A stretch of 32,071 nt of DNA, taken from positions 1-32,071 of the forward strand of contig JBGUPJ010000012.1 in NCBI GenBank assembly GCA_045130235.1. The letters run 5' to 3'. Source of the stretch: UBA1756 sp045130235 (lineage in GTDB: Bacteria; Bacteroidota; Bacteroidia; Bacteroidales; WCHB1-69). The first letter of the stretch is position 1, and every line of letters begins with the position of its first letter. The notes under the pieces were generated by a model, which worked only from the letters and a program-made list of their open reading frames with translations, was not told the origin of the DNA and searched no databases. Below, one piece after another: positions 7,818 to 15,538 of this stretch. Made by a program: the position numbers and the translations under genes.

Positions 7818-8213
7818 TTATTTATCAATTTTTTCGTAGTTAACGGGGATGATGCCGTCGAGCAGCTCATTGCCTGCGAGGTATTTCTCAACCAATTCGG
7901 TAGCTTTGGCAGGGGTGATGTAGCCGAAAACGACGGGATCCATACCGGGTTTCTTCACCTCCACGGTGGGTTCGGCGTAGCAGTAGCCCATGCAGCCGGT
8001 CTGGGTGACCACAACGGGGAGTTTGCGGTTGTTGCACTCATTGATGATGGTTTCCATCACCTGCTTGGCACCGGAGGCGATACCGCAGGTGGCCATAGCG
8101 ACCTTGACCTGGATCATGTTGTCAACATTGTCGCCCATTTCGCGCAACTGTAAGTTGGACTGAAGCTGTTCTCTTTTCTTCTTCAAATCCGCTAATGACT
8201 TGATTTTTTCCAT
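7818..8213 (-). CDS. HndB-like [2Fe-2S] ferredoxin-domain protein, first gene of hydrogenase operon
   Basis: The 131-residue product has a charged helical N terminus (about 1-28) and a thioredoxin-like ferredoxin domain. Cysteines are C43 (ATCGIASGA), C60, C74 and C78 (TGCMGYC). The ATCGIASGA segment, with no second cysteine four residues on, is the pattern I associate with HndB of NADP-reducing hydrogenases rather than with NuoE. The probable role is an accessory electron-transfer or assembly subunit of the HydABC complex. It heads the operon: a -7 element (8272-8279) is about 58 bases upstream of the ATG, and AAGGT before the start is a plausible ribosome-binding site. Whether this subunit holds a full cluster is uncertain. 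Confidence 0.85.
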   Translation of the reverse strand: MEKIKSLADLKKKREQLQSNLQLREMGDNVDNMIQVKVAMATCGIASGAKQVMETIINECNNRKLPVVVTQTGCMGYCYAEPTVEVKKPGMDPVVFGYITPAKATELVEKYLAGNELLDGIIPVNYEKIDK

Positions 8214-8271
8214 AGTTACCTTGTTTTTGTTTATAATTTATATGGTAAAATTTGATATTCTAAAACCGCGG

Positions 8272-8279
8272 CAAAGTTA
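8272..8279 (-). promoter_or_regulatory. -7 element of the hydrogenase operon promoter
   Basis: TAACTTTG on the minus strand matches TAnnTTTG. No clear TTG is present at the -33 spacing. It lies downstream of both rpsT terminators, as expected for an independent operon promoter. Confidence 0.5.
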
Positions 8280-8311
8280 AGAAATAAAATGATATAAAAT
8301 GGGGATGGTTG

Positions 8312-8341
8312 AAAAAAAAATCCCCTCTTTTGGGGAGGGGA
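8312..8341 (-). terminator. Second terminator downstream of rpsT
   Basis: TCCCCTC (8321-8327) and GAGGGGA (8335-8341) form a 7-bp stem with a 7-base loop. Leftward transcription then meets a run of nine T. It follows another terminator at 8380-8410. Confidence 0.8.
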
Positions 8342-8379
8342 AAAATGTGAGTGATTTTTGTTAAAATTTAATACAACAA

Positions 8380-8410
8380 GAAACCCTGCCTCGGGGAGAA
8401 GCAGGGTTTC
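8380..8410 (-). terminator. First terminator downstream of rpsT
   Basis: GAAACCCTGC (8380-8389) and GCAGGGTTTC (8401-8410) form a perfect 10-bp stem with an 11-base loop, about 22 bases past the rpsT stop. The T tract on the minus strand is imperfect. Confidence 0.7.
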
Positions 8411-8432
8411 CAACGTCATTATGAAAACAAAA

Positions 8433-8684
8433 CTACAGGTTGTTGATTCTCTTCATCAAACCTGATTTGAGATTTGCGGCTTTGTTTCTATGAATAATAC
8501 CCTTCTTGGCCAACTTGTCAATCAGCGACACCACTTTCGGGAGCTGCTGTTCGGCTTCAGCCTTGACGGTAACCATCTTAATGTCTCTCAACGCATTACG
8601 CATGGTTTTTGCATAATAACGGTTGGCCAATCTCTTGCTATTGTTGGATCTGATTCTCTTTAATGATGACTTGTGATTTGCCAT
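8433..8684 (-). CDS. rpsT: 30S ribosomal protein S20
   Basis: The 83-residue basic protein is a full-length S20, which binds 16S rRNA early in assembly of the 30S subunit. It begins MANHKSSLKRIRSNNSKRLAN, contains the family-typical K-x-G-IIHRNKAANLKSGL segment near residues 62-77 and ends with MKRI. It is monocistronic, with a promoter at 8744-8772 and two successive terminators. The gene is divergent from the acyltransferase-like gene at 8905. Confidence 0.96.
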   Translation of the reverse strand: MANHKSSLKRIRSNNSKRLANRYYAKTMRNALRDIKMVTVKAEAEQQLPKVVSLIDKLAKKGIIHRNKAANLKSGLMKRINNL

Positions 8685-8743
8685 TTTCTACTCTATTTTT
8701 CTCTAATTTTTCTTACTTGTTTTTACCTCAAAATTTTGGACTG

Positions 8744-8772
8744 CAAAAATACAACTTTTTTTAATTCCCAAA
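8744..8772 (-). promoter_or_regulatory. Promoter of rpsT
   Basis: On the minus strand TTTG (8769-8772) is followed after 17 bases by TATTTTTG (8744-8751), matching the Bacteroidetes -33/-7 pattern. The start codon at 8684 leaves a leader of about 50 bases. Confidence 0.65.
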
Positions 8773-8833
8773 TACACTTTGAAAAAAAAATGAAATTTTT
8801 TATGGAAAACCTCAATAATCAAGGAAAAAGGCG

Positions 8834-8841
8834 TAATTTTG
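8834..8841 (+). promoter_or_regulatory. -7 element upstream of the acyltransferase-like gene
   Basis: TAATTTTG matches TAnnTTTG. It overlaps the upstream TTG of the longer reading frame (8839), so that TTG cannot be a translated start if this promoter is used. This favours the ATG at 8905. Confidence 0.55.
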
Positions 8842-8904
8842 CCTCGCAGTATTGGCATATTTTTTTGCTGTAACGATGCTGTGCCCAAACAAATTGAGAA
8901 CAAA

Positions 8905-9840
8905 ATGATTCGTTTTTGCCCACATGATGAAATTGACCGCACGCGATGGAATGACTGCATCGAAGCCTCGCCTGCGGCGACCTTGTTTGTCAGTTACGAC
9001 TTCCTGTCGGCGGCGAATCCCGCGTGGTCGGCACTCGTCGAAGACGACTATACGACAGTGATGCCCCTCCCCTGGAGGCATAAATTCGGTCTGAAATACG
9101 TTTATAACCCGTTCTATTTCTCCCGTCTTGGCATCTTTTCGGCCGCCCCTGTCACCTGCGCGAAAGTTTCCGATTTTTTGCAGGCCATGCCTAAATCTTT
9201 CATTTCCATCGACATGAACCTCAACGAGAGCGTTCCCGATGAGGCGGCTGTGCCGAGCGGCCATCTCAAGGTGTCGCACCGTCTCGACCTGAACCAGCCG
9301 TATGAGGCCATCTGCAAAGAGTATGGCAGCAACCACAAGCGCAACATCAAAGCGGCCCGCACCTTCGAGCCAGTCATCGACAAAACCATCACTGCGGAGG
9401 AGGTGATCACACTATACCGCAGCAGTCGGCGCGGCAATGACAAAAGCGTGAAGATGAAGCATGCCGACTATGCTATCTTTTTGAAAGTATGTAAAATAGC
9501 AAAACAGCAAGGCCTTGCTGACGTGTGGGGCGTACGCGACAGCGACGGCCACCTGCTGGCCGGTGCGGTGTTTTTGCACGACCACGGCCGGGTGTGGTTT
9601 TGGGCTTCGGGACGTGAGGAGGAACGCGCCGACCGTAAGGCCATGTTCTTCTTGATGGACGAATTTATACGGCAACATGCCAACGAGCCGCTCGTGCTTG
9701 ACTTCAACGGATCGAGTACCGAGAGCGTGGCCCGCTTTTATGCCGGATTCGGCAGTCAGCGTTACACCTTCCCTGCCCTGTCGGTCACATGCAACAGCTG
9801 CGTCAAACCTTTTCTTCAATTATATAGAATAATCAAGTAA
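8905..9840 (+). CDS. GNAT/FemAB-like acyltransferase of unknown substrate
   Basis: The 311-residue protein resembles FemAB/GNAT-fold acyltransferases seen in Bacteroidetes. Supporting segments are SHRLDLNQPYEAICKEYGSN (about 122-141), with a K-R-N-I-K stretch after it, a segment around RSSRRGNDKSVKMKHADY near residue 171-188, then LLAGAVFLHDHGRVWFWASG and DFNGSSTESVARFYAGFGSQ near the C terminus, typical of the acceptor half of the fold. No signal peptide or membrane segment is visible. The frame extends upstream to TTG 8839, but a -7 element covers that codon, so ATG 8905 is preferred. It is followed after 12 bases by upp, implying co-transcription. The substrate is unknown, and a role in cell-envelope aminoacyl or acyl transfer is only an inference from FemAB relatives. 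Confidence 0.72.
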   Translation: MIRFCPHDEIDRTRWNDCIEASPAATLFVSYDFLSAANPAWSALVEDDYTTVMPLPWRHKFGLKYVYNPFYFSRLGIFSAAPVTCAKVSDFLQAMPKSFISIDMNLNESVPDEAAVPSGHLKVSHRLDLNQPYEAICKEYGSNHKRNIKAARTFEPVIDKTITAEEVITLYRSSRRGNDKSVKMKHADYAIFLKVCKIAKQQGLADVWGVRDSDGHLLAGAVFLHDHGRVWFWASGREEERADRKAMFFLMDEFIRQHANEPLVLDFNGSSTESVARFYAGFGSQRYTFPALSVTCNSCVKPFLQLYRIIK

Positions 9841-9852
9841 AATCCATACATC

Positions 9853-10521
9853 ATGAAACAAGTTAGAAATTTAGGCCTCGAAAACACAGTTTTCAACCAG
9901 TACATCGCCGAATTGCGCAATGTGAACATTCAGAAAGACTCCATGCGTTTCCGCCGCAACTTGGAGCGGTTGGGCGAAATTTTTGCCTACGAAATCAGTA
10001 AAACATTTGAGTACAAACCAGTTGAGATAACCACTCCGCTGGGTATTAAACCCATGAAGCTAATGGCAGAGCAGCCTGTGCTGGCCACCATCTTACGCGC
10101 CGGCCTGCCGCTGCACCAAGGTATGCTCAACATCTTCGACCACGCCGACAATGCCTTCATCTCCGCTTTCCGCAAACATTATATGGACGGCACCTTCGAC
10201 ATCCAAATCGATTACATGTCGGCTCCCGACATGGACGACCGCATCCTTATCATCTGCGACCCGATGCTGGCCAGCGGTCAGTCGATGGTGTGTGCCTACA
10301 ACGAAATTATGGCGCAAGGCAAACCTAAATATATTCATATTGTATCGGTCATTGCCAGCAGCTTCGGAGTGAATTACCTGCAAGAGAACCTGCCCGACAC
10401 CGACTGCACAATCTGGCTCGGCGCCGTTGACGATGAGCTTACCGCACAGTCGTATATCGTGCCAGGCCTCGGCGACGCCGGCGACCTCGCCTTCGGCTGC
10501 AAAAGCGACTCCATCGTATAA
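9853..10521 (+). CDS. upp: Uracil phosphoribosyltransferase
   Basis: The 222-residue enzyme converts uracil and PRPP to UMP in pyrimidine salvage. The PRPP-binding loop is ICDPMLASGQSM (about 134-145), a variant of the usual D-P-M-L-A-[ST]-G. The uracil-binding C-terminal motif YIVPGLGDAGDLAFG is intact, and LRAGLPLHQGML (about 81-92) is the conserved flexible segment. Length is slightly above the 208-210 residues usual in bacteria, mainly from an N-terminal extension. It follows the acyltransferase-like gene by 12 bases. No terminator is obvious before porV, 88 bases on. Confidence 0.95.
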   Translation: MKQVRNLGLENTVFNQYIAELRNVNIQKDSMRFRRNLERLGEIFAYEISKTFEYKPVEITTPLGIKPMKLMAEQPVLATILRAGLPLHQGMLNIFDHADNAFISAFRKHYMDGTFDIQIDYMSAPDMDDRILIICDPMLASGQSMVCAYNEIMAQGKPKYIHIVSVIASSFGVNYLQENLPDTDCTIWLGAVDDELTAQSYIVPGLGDAGDLAFGCKSDSIV

Positions 10522-10609
10522 TTCAAAAAAAATTCACTTTTCAAAAATAATATGAAAGTTTTTACGTTAATGGGTTGCGAAAATTTTTATCCATTCTAAA
10601 ATAAAAACA

Positions 10610-11857
10610 ATGAAAAAAATCCTTGTAGTTGCTGTTGGCATCCTGTTTTTCTCAATCCCTTCCCTTAAAGCTCAAGTTAATCCTAATATACTTAACGGCC
10701 AGGAACTCAACACCATCACCACGGCCGTTCCCTTCCTGACGATTTCTCCCGACTCAAGAGGCGGCGCTATGGGCGATATGGGCGTGGCCACCTCCGCCGA
10801 TGCCAATTCACAACATCACAACCCGTCGAAATATGTCTTCAACAAAAACCGATTTGGCATCTCTTTCTCCTATAGTCCTTGGTTGCGCAAATTGGTGAAT
10901 GACATTAACTTGCTTTATCTTTCTACCTATTTTAAAGTAACTGATAATGACGCGTTGTCGTTCTCACTTCGCTACTTCTCATTGGGTGATATCAATTTTA
11001 CCGACAATGATGGTAACGACATGGGCAGCCAGAAACCGAACGAGTTTGCCATCGACCTCGGCTACTCCAGAAAGCTGATTGATGAACTTTCCATCGCCAT
11101 CACCCCGCGCTTCATCTACTCCAACCTGACCGCAGGTCAGTATGTGGAAGGCGTGGAGACTAATGCCGGTCTGGCGGGTGCCGCCGACGTTTCCTTGTTC
11201 TACCAGCAGGATTTCGGTTTTAAGAGTAACAATAAGATGAACAGCACGTTGCGTGCCGGTTTGAATATCTCCAATATTGGTAACAAGATGTCCTACTCAT
11301 CAGGAACATTGCGCCGCGACTTCCTGCCCACCAACCTCAAATTGGGTGTGAGCTACACGGTTCAGTTCGATGAGTACAACAGCTTGATGGCTGGCGTGGA
11401 ATGCAACAAATTACTGGTTCCCACCAATCCGGTATATCAGACCGATAGCACCGGACATATTATGTATGACGCGGCTAACAAACCGATCATCTATCGTGGT
11501 AAAGACCCCGATGTATCTGTGGCACAAGGTATTTTCCAATCATTCGGTGATGCCCCCGCTGGTTCTATTGAGGAGTTCCACGAGGTGAACTGGGCTGTGG
11601 GGTTGGAGTACTGCTATCGTGACCTCTTGTTTGTGCGTGCCGGTTATTTCTACGAGCACCCCACCAAGGGCAACCGTCAGTTCATCACGGTGGGCGCAGG
11701 CCTCCACTACAGCATCTTCGCATTGGATGTCGCCTATCTGTTCACCATCGACCAGCACCATCCGTTGGAAAACACCCTCCGTTTCACCCTCTCCTTCGAC
11801 CTCAAGTCGTTCGACAAGCAGGATATCAAGACGCAGGGTCGTCTCAACAAGAACTAA
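10610..11857 (+). CDS. porV: Type IX secretion system outer-membrane protein PorV
   Basis: The 415-residue protein has a signal peptide (residues 1-22, cleaved after SLKA) and the PorV/LptO signature near the start of the mature protein: NTITTAVPFLTISPDSRGGA then MGDMGVATSADANSQHHNPS. The rest is a series of alternating-hydrophobicity strands ending FTLSFDLKSF, as for a FadL-like outer-membrane beta-barrel. In Porphyromonas and Flavobacterium PorV acts at the outer membrane with the translocon to take up cargo bearing C-terminal signals and pass them to the attachment complex. Three candidate cargo genes are in this window. The gene sits before ispF, 21 bases upstream, so it may head a porV-ispF-manA transcript. 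I see no TAnnTTTG box directly upstream. Confidence 0.9.
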   Translation: MKKILVVAVGILFFSIPSLKAQVNPNILNGQELNTITTAVPFLTISPDSRGGAMGDMGVATSADANSQHHNPSKYVFNKNRFGISFSYSPWLRKLVNDINLLYLSTYFKVTDNDALSFSLRYFSLGDINFTDNDGNDMGSQKPNEFAIDLGYSRKLIDELSIAITPRFIYSNLTAGQYVEGVETNAGLAGAADVSLFYQQDFGFKSNNKMNSTLRAGLNISNIGNKMSYSSGTLRRDFLPTNLKLGVSYTVQFDEYNSLMAGVECNKLLVPTNPVYQTDSTGHIMYDAANKPIIYRGKDPDVSVAQGIFQSFGDAPAGSIEEFHEVNWAVGLEYCYRDLLFVRAGYFYEHPTKGNRQFITVGAGLHYSIFALDVAYLFTIDQHHPLENTLRFTLSFDLKSFDKQDIKTQGRLNKN

Positions 11858-11878
11858 TCGGCCAACGGCTTTCCGCTG

Positions 11879-12358
11879 ATGGAAGATTTCCGTGTAGGAT
11901 TCGGCTATGACTCGCACCGTCTGGAGGCAGGTTTGAGGCTCCGCTTGGGCGGCATTGACATCGCCTCCGACCGAGGTTGTGTGGCGCACTCTGACGGCGA
12001 TGCGGTGATCCACGCGCTCTGCGATGCCCTGTTAGGGGCGGCGGCCTTGGGCGACATCGGCACCCACTTTCCGGATAATGACATGGCTTTCAAGGGTATC
12101 GATAGCACGGTGCTGTTGCGGCGCACCGTGGAACTGTTGCACCAAAAGGGCTGGCAGGTACACAATGCCGACGTGACCATCGTACTGGAACGGCCCAAAT
12201 TGGTGGATTATAAACCACTGATGCAAAAGCGTTTGGCTGAATTGTTGCAGATTCCGGTCGATGCGATGTCGGTGAAGGCGAAAAGCAACGAGGGGATGGG
12301 CTTCACGGGGCATGGCGAAGGCGTGGCCGTGATGGCCGCCGTGACACTGGTGAAATAA
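11879..12358 (+). CDS. ispF: 2-C-methyl-D-erythritol 2,4-cyclodiphosphate synthase
   Basis: The 159-residue trimeric cytoplasmic enzyme forms MEcPP from CDP-ME 2-phosphate in the MEP isoprenoid pathway. The zinc ligands are visible as D11 and H13 (YDSHR) and H45, and the HSDGD motif (37-41) and the C-terminal FTGHGEGVAV segment are intact. Length is normal. It starts 21 bases after porV and ends 21 bases before manA, in the same direction. Confidence 0.96.
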   Translation: MEDFRVGFGYDSHRLEAGLRLRLGGIDIASDRGCVAHSDGDAVIHALCDALLGAAALGDIGTHFPDNDMAFKGIDSTVLLRRTVELLHQKGWQVHNADVTIVLERPKLVDYKPLMQKRLAELLQIPVDAMSVKAKSNEGMGFTGHGEGVAVMAAVTLVK

Positions 12359-12379
12359 TTGACCTCATAATTTCATACT

Positions 12380-13360
12380 ATGCTTACACCTTTAAAATTC
12401 AGACCTCAATATTTTGAAAAGATTTGGGGCGGACAGAAGTTGCACACAATATTGGGTAAAGATTTCGGCTCGTTGGCCAACTGTGGCGAGAGCTGGGAGC
12501 TGTCGGGCATTGCCGGCAAGGAGTCGGAGGTGGCGGCGGGCATCCCGCTGGAGGGCAACACCCTGTCGGAACTGGTGGAGGTGTATATGGGCGACTTGGT
12601 GGGAGAAAAGGTGTACGATACGTTCGGTAACGACTTTCCATTGTTGGTGAAATTTATTGACGCACAGGATGTTCTGTCGGTTCAGGTACACCCCGACGAT
12701 GCGTTGGCGCAGCGGCGGTACGGCACGAATGGCAAGACCGAGATGTGGTATGTGCTGCAGGCCGATGCGGGCGGCGGACTCTATGTGGGGTTCAAGAAAG
12801 GGGTGACGAAAGAGGACTACGAGCGTGCGTTGGCCGCGGGCGGGGTGGAGCAGCTGCTGGAGTTCTATCCGGTATCGGCGGGCGATGTGTTTTTCATCCC
12901 GTCGGGCACGGTACATGCCATCGGCAAAGGCGTGCTGCTGGCGGAGGTTCAGCAGTCGTCAGACTGCACCTACCGCGTGTTCGACTGGAACCGTACTGAT
13001 GCCAACGGCCAATCGCGTGAACTGCATGTGGCTGAGGCATTGGAAGCCTTTCATTTTGGCGATGAAACCGAATACCATATCCACTATATTCCCGCATCCA
13101 ATCACTCAGTTCCGGTGATTCGTTGCAATCAGTTCAATATCAATCTGCTACATTTTACGCAGCCGCTCGAAAAGGTATATGCGGGTATCGACTCCTTCAT
13201 CATTTACATCTGCACAGAAGGACGTGTGGTGCTGATGGATGAGGGGAAAGAGTATCTGCTCAACAAGGGCGAGGTGATGCTGGTACCGGCTATTACTACT
13301 GAGGTACAGCTGCTTCCGTTGGAAGAAAGCACGCTGATGGAGGTGTATTTGGGGAATTGA
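12380..13360 (+). CDS. manA: Class I mannose-6-phosphate isomerase
   Basis: The 326-residue enzyme interconverts mannose 6-phosphate and fructose 6-phosphate. Zinc ligands are visible as Q102 and H104 (VQVHPDD), E121 (KTEMWYVL) and H179 (SGTVHAIG). The basic loop YRVFDWNR (198-205) carries the expected catalytic arginine region. Length matches the short bacterial class I form. The C-terminal cupin half (about 230-326) is complete. It is the third gene of a porV-ispF-manA run. Its TGA stop is also the first codon of a copy of the 14-bp repeat seen after yraN. Confidence 0.94.
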   Translation: MLTPLKFRPQYFEKIWGGQKLHTILGKDFGSLANCGESWELSGIAGKESEVAAGIPLEGNTLSELVEVYMGDLVGEKVYDTFGNDFPLLVKFIDAQDVLSVQVHPDDALAQRRYGTNGKTEMWYVLQADAGGGLYVGFKKGVTKEDYERALAAGGVEQLLEFYPVSAGDVFFIPSGTVHAIGKGVLLAEVQQSSDCTYRVFDWNRTDANGQSRELHVAEALEAFHFGDETEYHIHYIPASNHSVPVIRCNQFNINLLHFTQPLEKVYAGIDSFIIYICTEGRVVLMDEGKEYLLNKGEVMLVPAITTEVQLLPLEESTLMEVYLGN

Positions 13361-13378
13361 AAACGGAAAACGGAAACG
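13358..13378 (+). repeat. 14-bp repeat copy beginning on the manA stop codon
   Basis: TGAAAACGGAAAAC (13358-13371) followed by a partial second unit GGAAACG. The unit is identical to the first unit of the array at 2902-2943, and in both places the TGA is the stop codon of the upstream gene. Confidence 0.7.
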
Positions 13379-13464
13379 TTTTTTCATTTTTTGAAATTTT
13401 TAAGCAACATTTTTGTCATTTTATTGTATAAAAACAAAATATCCTTCCGTAAAAGAGGAAAAAA

Positions 13465-15489
13465 ATGGGTGAAAAAATGACAAAAAAGGCAATTTTGGGA
13501 TTGTTTTTCTTGGTTTTCTGCATGATGCCATCGCTGTGGTCGCAGGTGTCGGTCACCTCATCGGCGGGACGTACAGCAGAGGATGTGGTGCGAAGTATGC
13601 TGGTAGGCGATGGGGTTTCGGTTTCGAATGTGAAGTTCAATAACTGTACCACCGTGCTGGATGCGAATACCGGAGGCCAGCTGGGCTTTTTCACCAATAA
13701 TACAGCCACCTTCCCTACTTTGGGATTTTCCAGCGGACTGATTATCGCTACTGGCGATATCCAGAATGCGTTGGGGCCTAACGACGATAGCGGTAGTGAG
13801 ATCAGTATTTCCAACAGCATGACGTGTCCCGAACTGCAAGCGCTGGTAAGCGATGAACTTTACTATCCTGCGGTTCTGGAATTTGACTTCCTCACCACTT
13901 CCGATCAGGTGACCTTCAACTACATGTTTGCCTCGGAAGAGTATCCTGAATTTGTGGGCATGGGATATAACGATGTGTTCGGCTTTTTTGTCACCGACCT
14001 CACCACCAACCAAACCACCAATGTGGCCCGAATTCCGAACACCACCTTGCCGGTGTCTATTGATAATGTCAACGATTATTCCTATTCGCAGTATTATCAC
14101 GATACAGAGTACTCTTCTTATATTCAGTATGATGCCTGCGTGGGACCGCTGGCGGCAACTTTCTCGGTAGTGCCCTGCCGCCTTTATCACATGAAATTAG
14201 CCGTCTCCAATGCTGGAGATAACCTGTATGGATCTGCGGTTTTTCTTGAAGGACAGAGTTTTACTGCCAACGGCACTGAAACAACCATCGTGTATGATGT
14301 GGAGAGTTTGCCTGTTGTGGTGCAGGACTGTAATACGGCCACCGTCACTTTCAACATTTCGCAGGCTCAAAATTCACCGACTGTTATCCCGCTGACCTAT
14401 TCTGGTACAGCTATTAACGGCACGGACGTGCAGACTCTTCCCTCTTCGGTGACCATTCCGGCAGGTCAGACCAGTGTGACCATCAACATCGTGGCCATCG
14501 GAGCTTATACTCCAGACACGTTAATTCTGAATATCTACTATGAGAGTTCGATTTGTGAGGAGGGAAATACGATATCTGTTATGGTGTGCAAAAACCAAGG
14601 TATTGAGATCTCGGCGCAGAATGTTTATTTCTGCGAACCTGTTGACAGTCTGCACGTTCAGCTGGTTGCAGGTGCCTGTGGGGAGGTGGAATGGTCGCCT
14701 TCGGACATGCTGACCGACCCGGGCTCGCTGAACACGGGCTTCAACACTGAATACCTTACGCCGACCACCTTCACAGTGACGGCACACGACATTTTCCACT
14801 GCACCTCCAGCACAGTCAGCTTCGAGTATGCGCACGGCGCCTCGTTCGACGACACCATCCGTGCCACCATCTGCGACGGCGCGGTCTATAACCACTATGG
14901 TTTCAACGAGTCGGAGACGGGTACTTATACTCATTACGGGCAGACCTCTTTCGGCTGCGACAGCAGCATGACGCTGATACTGGAGTCGTTTTCTGCGGAT
15001 GCTTCCATTGAGGTGGGCGGCACCGACCTGTGCGACGACGGCTACGTGGAACTGACCGCCGTGACCAGCAACACCGACTTCCACTGGAGCAACGGAAGTA
15101 GCGACCCCGTGCTCATGGTGACCCATCCAGGCAACTATACACTGGATGCCTCCGACGGTCCCTGCCATGCGCACGACATGGTGACCATCGCCCCCTGTCC
15201 CGATGAAGAAATCTATATTCCCAATGCCATCACCCCGACCAATGTTGATGGCATCAACGACTATTTCCAAATCTATATCCCATCATCGTTGGAGATTGTG
15301 GAGTTTGAGATTTCCATCTACGACCGCTGGGGGAAATTGGTGTTCCAGTCCACCGACCCGAATTTCCGCTGGAACGGCAAGGTCAAGGGGAAGTATTTGC
15401 CCTCTTCCACCGTGCTCACCTACCGCATCATGATGATGAGCAAGTGGCATCCCAGGAAAGCATATAAGGGAACGCTGACGATACTGTAG
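13465..15489 (+). CDS. Choice-of-anchor L domain adhesin with T9SS type B sorting domain
   Basis: The 674-residue secreted protein has a signal peptide (to about residue 27, ending PSLWSQ). Residues about 28-272 form a choice-of-anchor L domain: early LGFSSGLIIATGDI, then FDFLTTSDQVTFNYMFASEE followed by YPEFVGMGYNDVFGFFV, and a C-terminal LKLAVSNAGDN-like block. A Calx-beta-like segment follows (about 275-375, with SVTIPAGQTSVTINI), then Ig-like repeats with paired cysteines. The last 90 residues, from IYIPNAITPTNVDGINDYF, form a gliding-associated C-terminal (type B) domain with IYDRWGKLVFQS. It is therefore predicted to be exported by T9SS to the surface or medium. AGAGG six bases before ATG 13465 supports that start; ATG 13477 is an alternative. 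Its partner is unknown. Confidence 0.88.
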   Translation: MGEKMTKKAILGLFFLVFCMMPSLWSQVSVTSSAGRTAEDVVRSMLVGDGVSVSNVKFNNCTTVLDANTGGQLGFFTNNTATFPTLGFSSGLIIATGDIQNALGPNDDSGSEISISNSMTCPELQALVSDELYYPAVLEFDFLTTSDQVTFNYMFASEEYPEFVGMGYNDVFGFFVTDLTTNQTTNVARIPNTTLPVSIDNVNDYSYSQYYHDTEYSSYIQYDACVGPLAATFSVVPCRLYHMKLAVSNAGDNLYGSAVFLEGQSFTANGTETTIVYDVESLPVVVQDCNTATVTFNISQAQNSPTVIPLTYSGTAINGTDVQTLPSSVTIPAGQTSVTINIVAIGAYTPDTLILNIYYESSICEEGNTISVMVCKNQGIEISAQNVYFCEPVDSLHVQLVAGACGEVEWSPSDMLTDPGSLNTGFNTEYLTPTTFTVTAHDIFHCTSSTVSFEYAHGASFDDTIRATICDGAVYNHYGFNESETGTYTHYGQTSFGCDSSMTLILESFSADASIEVGGTDLCDDGYVELTAVTSNTDFHWSNGSSDPVLMVTHPGNYTLDASDGPCHAHDMVTIAPCPDEEIYIPNAITPTNVDGINDYFQIYIPSSLEIVEFEISIYDRWGKLVFQSTDPNFRWNGKVKGKYLPSSTVLTYRIMMMSKWHPRKAYKGTLTIL

Positions 15490-15538
15490 ATCGGGGCGGT
15501 TTGGGGACGGTTGGACCAAAATGGATAAATAAACAATA

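Noticed and set aside
8839..8904. N-terminal extension of the acyltransferase-like gene from TTG 8839
   Set aside because: The codon lies inside the TAATTTTG promoter box, and the extension (CCNDAVPKQIENK) does not look like the start of the family.
15490..15538. A terminator between the convergent adhesin and alanine-dehydrogenase-like genes
   Set aside because: The 49 bases contain no inverted repeat with a T tract on either strand.
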